Source of the DNA: an uncultured Solobacterium sp.
GTDB lineage: Bacteria; Bacillota_I; Bacilli_A; Erysipelotrichales; Erysipelotrichaceae
DNA length: 7,913 bases
Reading direction: 5' to 3'
Assembly (NCBI GenBank): GCA_900554555.1
Contig: USIC01000030.1
Span: 1 to 7,913 of the forward strand
Under the pieces are notes generated by a model that was not told where the DNA came from, made no database searches, and saw nothing but the letters and a program-made list of their open reading frames with translations. Both the position numbers and the translations under genes were made by a program. Shown one piece after another: positions 6,706 to 7,913 of the stretch; position 1 is the first letter of the stretch, and every line of letters begins with the position of its first letter.

Positions 6706-7913
6706 GCATTACCTCCGCCACAAATACTGCACCATCTTCTAATTTTCCAATCAAAGAAGCCAGTTCTACAAATGACATCTTCTTTGTAATGCATGTATCT
6801 TCATCAATTCTTTCTTCAATCATATCTTTGATATCATCAAGATTGATTGAACGAACATAGAATGAGGATACACGACTCGTATTGTCAACACGAATACTCT
6901 CTTCTGATGCTACTACGATATCTTGTTTATATACTAAATCAATCAAGTCCTGTACAACCGCATGTGCTGTTGGATAAGAACCTGCACCTTGACCAACATA
7001 AGTCATCTTACCAAGTGTTCTTGAATCACTTTCAATTGCGTTGAAGTTTGCCGGTATTGTCGCAAAAAGATTCTGTTTTGGAATAAAGGTTGGGATAACC
7101 GTAGCACTAACACCATCCTCTAACTTTATGCCTGTACCAATAAGTTTACATACGTAATCATGCGTGCATGCATACGCAATATCTCTAGCACTAATATAAC
7201 GAATCCCATAGATATCAATATCTTGAATGCTTGTAAGTACACCAAACCCCTTACAGCTTGATAGTACGACTTTGTACGCTGTATCCATGCCATCAATATC
7301 ATCTGATGGATCAAACTCCGCATATCCACAATCCTGTGCTTCCTTTAAGGCTACCGCAAACTCTGAACCCTCATCACTCATCTTACTTAAGATGTAGTTG
7401 GTGGTCCCATTAAAAATACCGCGGAAGCTTTCAATATTATCGATACGTTTTGTCCGATTTAGATTACTCATCTGTGGAATTCCACCACCGCACGCAGCCT
7501 CATACTTTAAACTAACACCACGAGTACGTGCAGTTTCTAATAGTTCTCCCAAATGATTCACCAACATCTTCTTATTGCTTGTCACAACATGCTTTCCATT
7601 GAATAACGCTGCTTGAACATAACTAAATGCCGGCTCATCACCACCGATACATTCCACTACTACATCAATATCAGGATCTTCCACAATGTCATGGATATCC
7701 ACTGTCATGCGCTCATCCGTAATATCCTTTTCATAGCGAACCAATATCTTAGAAATCTCCAGTTGCGAGACTTCTTTCGTATTCTTTTCATCCGGTTGAG
7801 TACTTGCCTGTGTAGCGGCGGCGGTCTCTGTAGTATTATACCTTGTAACAGGTTTTACCTTCCTCTTTGCCATACCTGCACTTGCACTTATACTTGCTGT
7901 TGCAGATATAACC
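6692..7913 (-). CDS. hom: Homoserine dehydrogenase, 5' end beyond the window
   Basis: The enzyme reduces aspartate semialdehyde to homoserine with NAD(P)H. Numbering from the Met at 7873, family residues are present: TSNKK with Lys101, GGIPQMSNLNR (130-140), GIFNGTTNYILSKM (152-165), the catalytic run with Glu186, Asp197 and Lys201 (spaced as in the yeast enzyme), and GQGAGSYPTAHAVVQD (294-309). The frame stays open through 13 more codons to the edge (VISATASISASAG), there is no usable ribosome binding site before 7873, and the GxGxxG cofactor loop is missing, so the true start lies outside. Between the missing loop and LEISKILVR (38-46) is a low-complexity insertion rich in Ala, Ser, Thr, Lys and Gln. 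The end (336-393) looks like a shortened, atypical ACT-like domain. It is the first visible gene of the aspartate block. Confidence 0.93.
   Translation of the reverse strand, partial: VISATASISASAGMAKRKVKPVTRYNTTETAAATQASTQPDEKNTKEVSQLEISKILVRYEKDITDERMTVDIHDIVEDPDIDVVVECIGGDEPAFSYVQAALFNGKHVVTSNKKMLVNHLGELLETARTRGVSLKYEAACGGGIPQMSNLNRTKRIDNIESFRGIFNGTTNYILSKMSDEGSEFAVALKEAQDCGYAEFDPSDDIDGMDTAYKVVLSSCKGFGVLTSIQDIDIYGIRYISARDIAYACTHDYVCKLIGTGIKLEDGVSATVIPTFIPKQNLFATIPANFNAIESDSRTLGKMTYVGQGAGSYPTAHAVVQDLIDLVYKQDIVVASEESIRVDNTSRVSSFYVRSINLDDIKDMIEERIDEDTCITKKMSFVELASLIGKLEDGAVFVAEVMHDCK
6711..6716 (-). promoter_or_regulatory. Ribosome binding site of the aspartate kinase gene
   Basis: GGAGGT on the minus strand ends 5 bases before the ATG at 6705 and lies inside the 3' end of hom. 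It fixes the start and shows that the kinase is initiated independently despite the 14-base overlap. Another ATG 4 bases upstream is out of frame. Confidence 0.7.
7782..7912 (-). other. Low-complexity insertion in homoserine dehydrogenase
   Basis: These codons give about 44 residues dominated by Ala, Ser, Thr, Lys and Gln (SATASISASAG, then KRKVKP, TTETAAATQAST and DEKNTKE). They sit where ordinary homoserine dehydrogenases pass directly from the first Rossmann helix to the second strand. The outer part is built of repeated GCAAGT/AGTGCA units, which suggests expansion by slippage. The boundaries are approximate because the upstream part is not visible. Confidence 0.5.

Noticed and set aside
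7126..7329. Second minus-strand open frame of 67 residues inside hom
   Set aside because: It lies in another frame within a well-conserved enzyme and has no family features; it is a shadow of hom.
7871..7873. ATG at 7873 as the true start of homoserine dehydrogenase
   Set aside because: The frame is open to the window edge, no properly spaced ribosome binding site is seen, and a start here would omit the cofactor-binding GxGxxG loop.
1..7913. CRISPR arrays, insertion sequences, tRNA or rRNA genes, phage or defence genes
   Set aside because: No spaced direct repeats, transposase motifs, terminal inverted repeats or RNA gene cores were seen; nearly all sequence is filled by housekeeping genes.

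Overview
All eight protein genes lie on the minus strand, so transcription runs from the right end of the window to the left. The sequence is AT-rich, with tightly packed and overlapping genes, clear Shine-Dalgarno sites and sigma-70/SigA-type promoter boxes. The gene order ecfA1-ecfA2-ecfT-truA and a B. subtilis ThrD/YclM-like aspartate kinase point to the phylum Bacillota. A deeper placement, such as Erysipelotrichia, is only a guess.

Right block (about 7913 to 4385): three overlapping genes encode homoserine dehydrogenase (5' end outside the window), aspartate kinase with two ACT domains, and aspartate-semialdehyde dehydrogenase. Together they carry aspartate to aspartyl phosphate, aspartate semialdehyde and homoserine, the common trunk for lysine/diaminopimelate, threonine and methionine. 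No thrB or thrC is visible.

Middle (about 4384 to 3617): a short gap holds an 8-bp AT-rich palindrome overlapping a possible -10 box. It precedes a 170-residue membrane-anchored protein of unknown function, whose C-terminal part looks loosely like the RraB (RNase E inhibitor) fold. A good intrinsic terminator closes this unit, and a clear extended -10 promoter opens the next.

Left block (3616 to 78): ecfA1, ecfA2, ecfT and truA form an overlapping operon. The first three encode the shared energizing module of a group II ECF vitamin/micronutrient transporter; no substrate-binding S component is present. truA encodes a tRNA pseudouridine synthase with an unusual C-terminal extension of about 115 residues. 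The last 77 bases after truA contain nested and mutually exclusive inverted repeats and no recognisable gene.

Most of the window is ordinary metabolism. The parts that deserve a second look are the TruA extension, the low-complexity insertion and shrunken C-terminal domain of homoserine dehydrogenase, the small anchored protein with its palindromic promoter, and the structured post-truA sequence.
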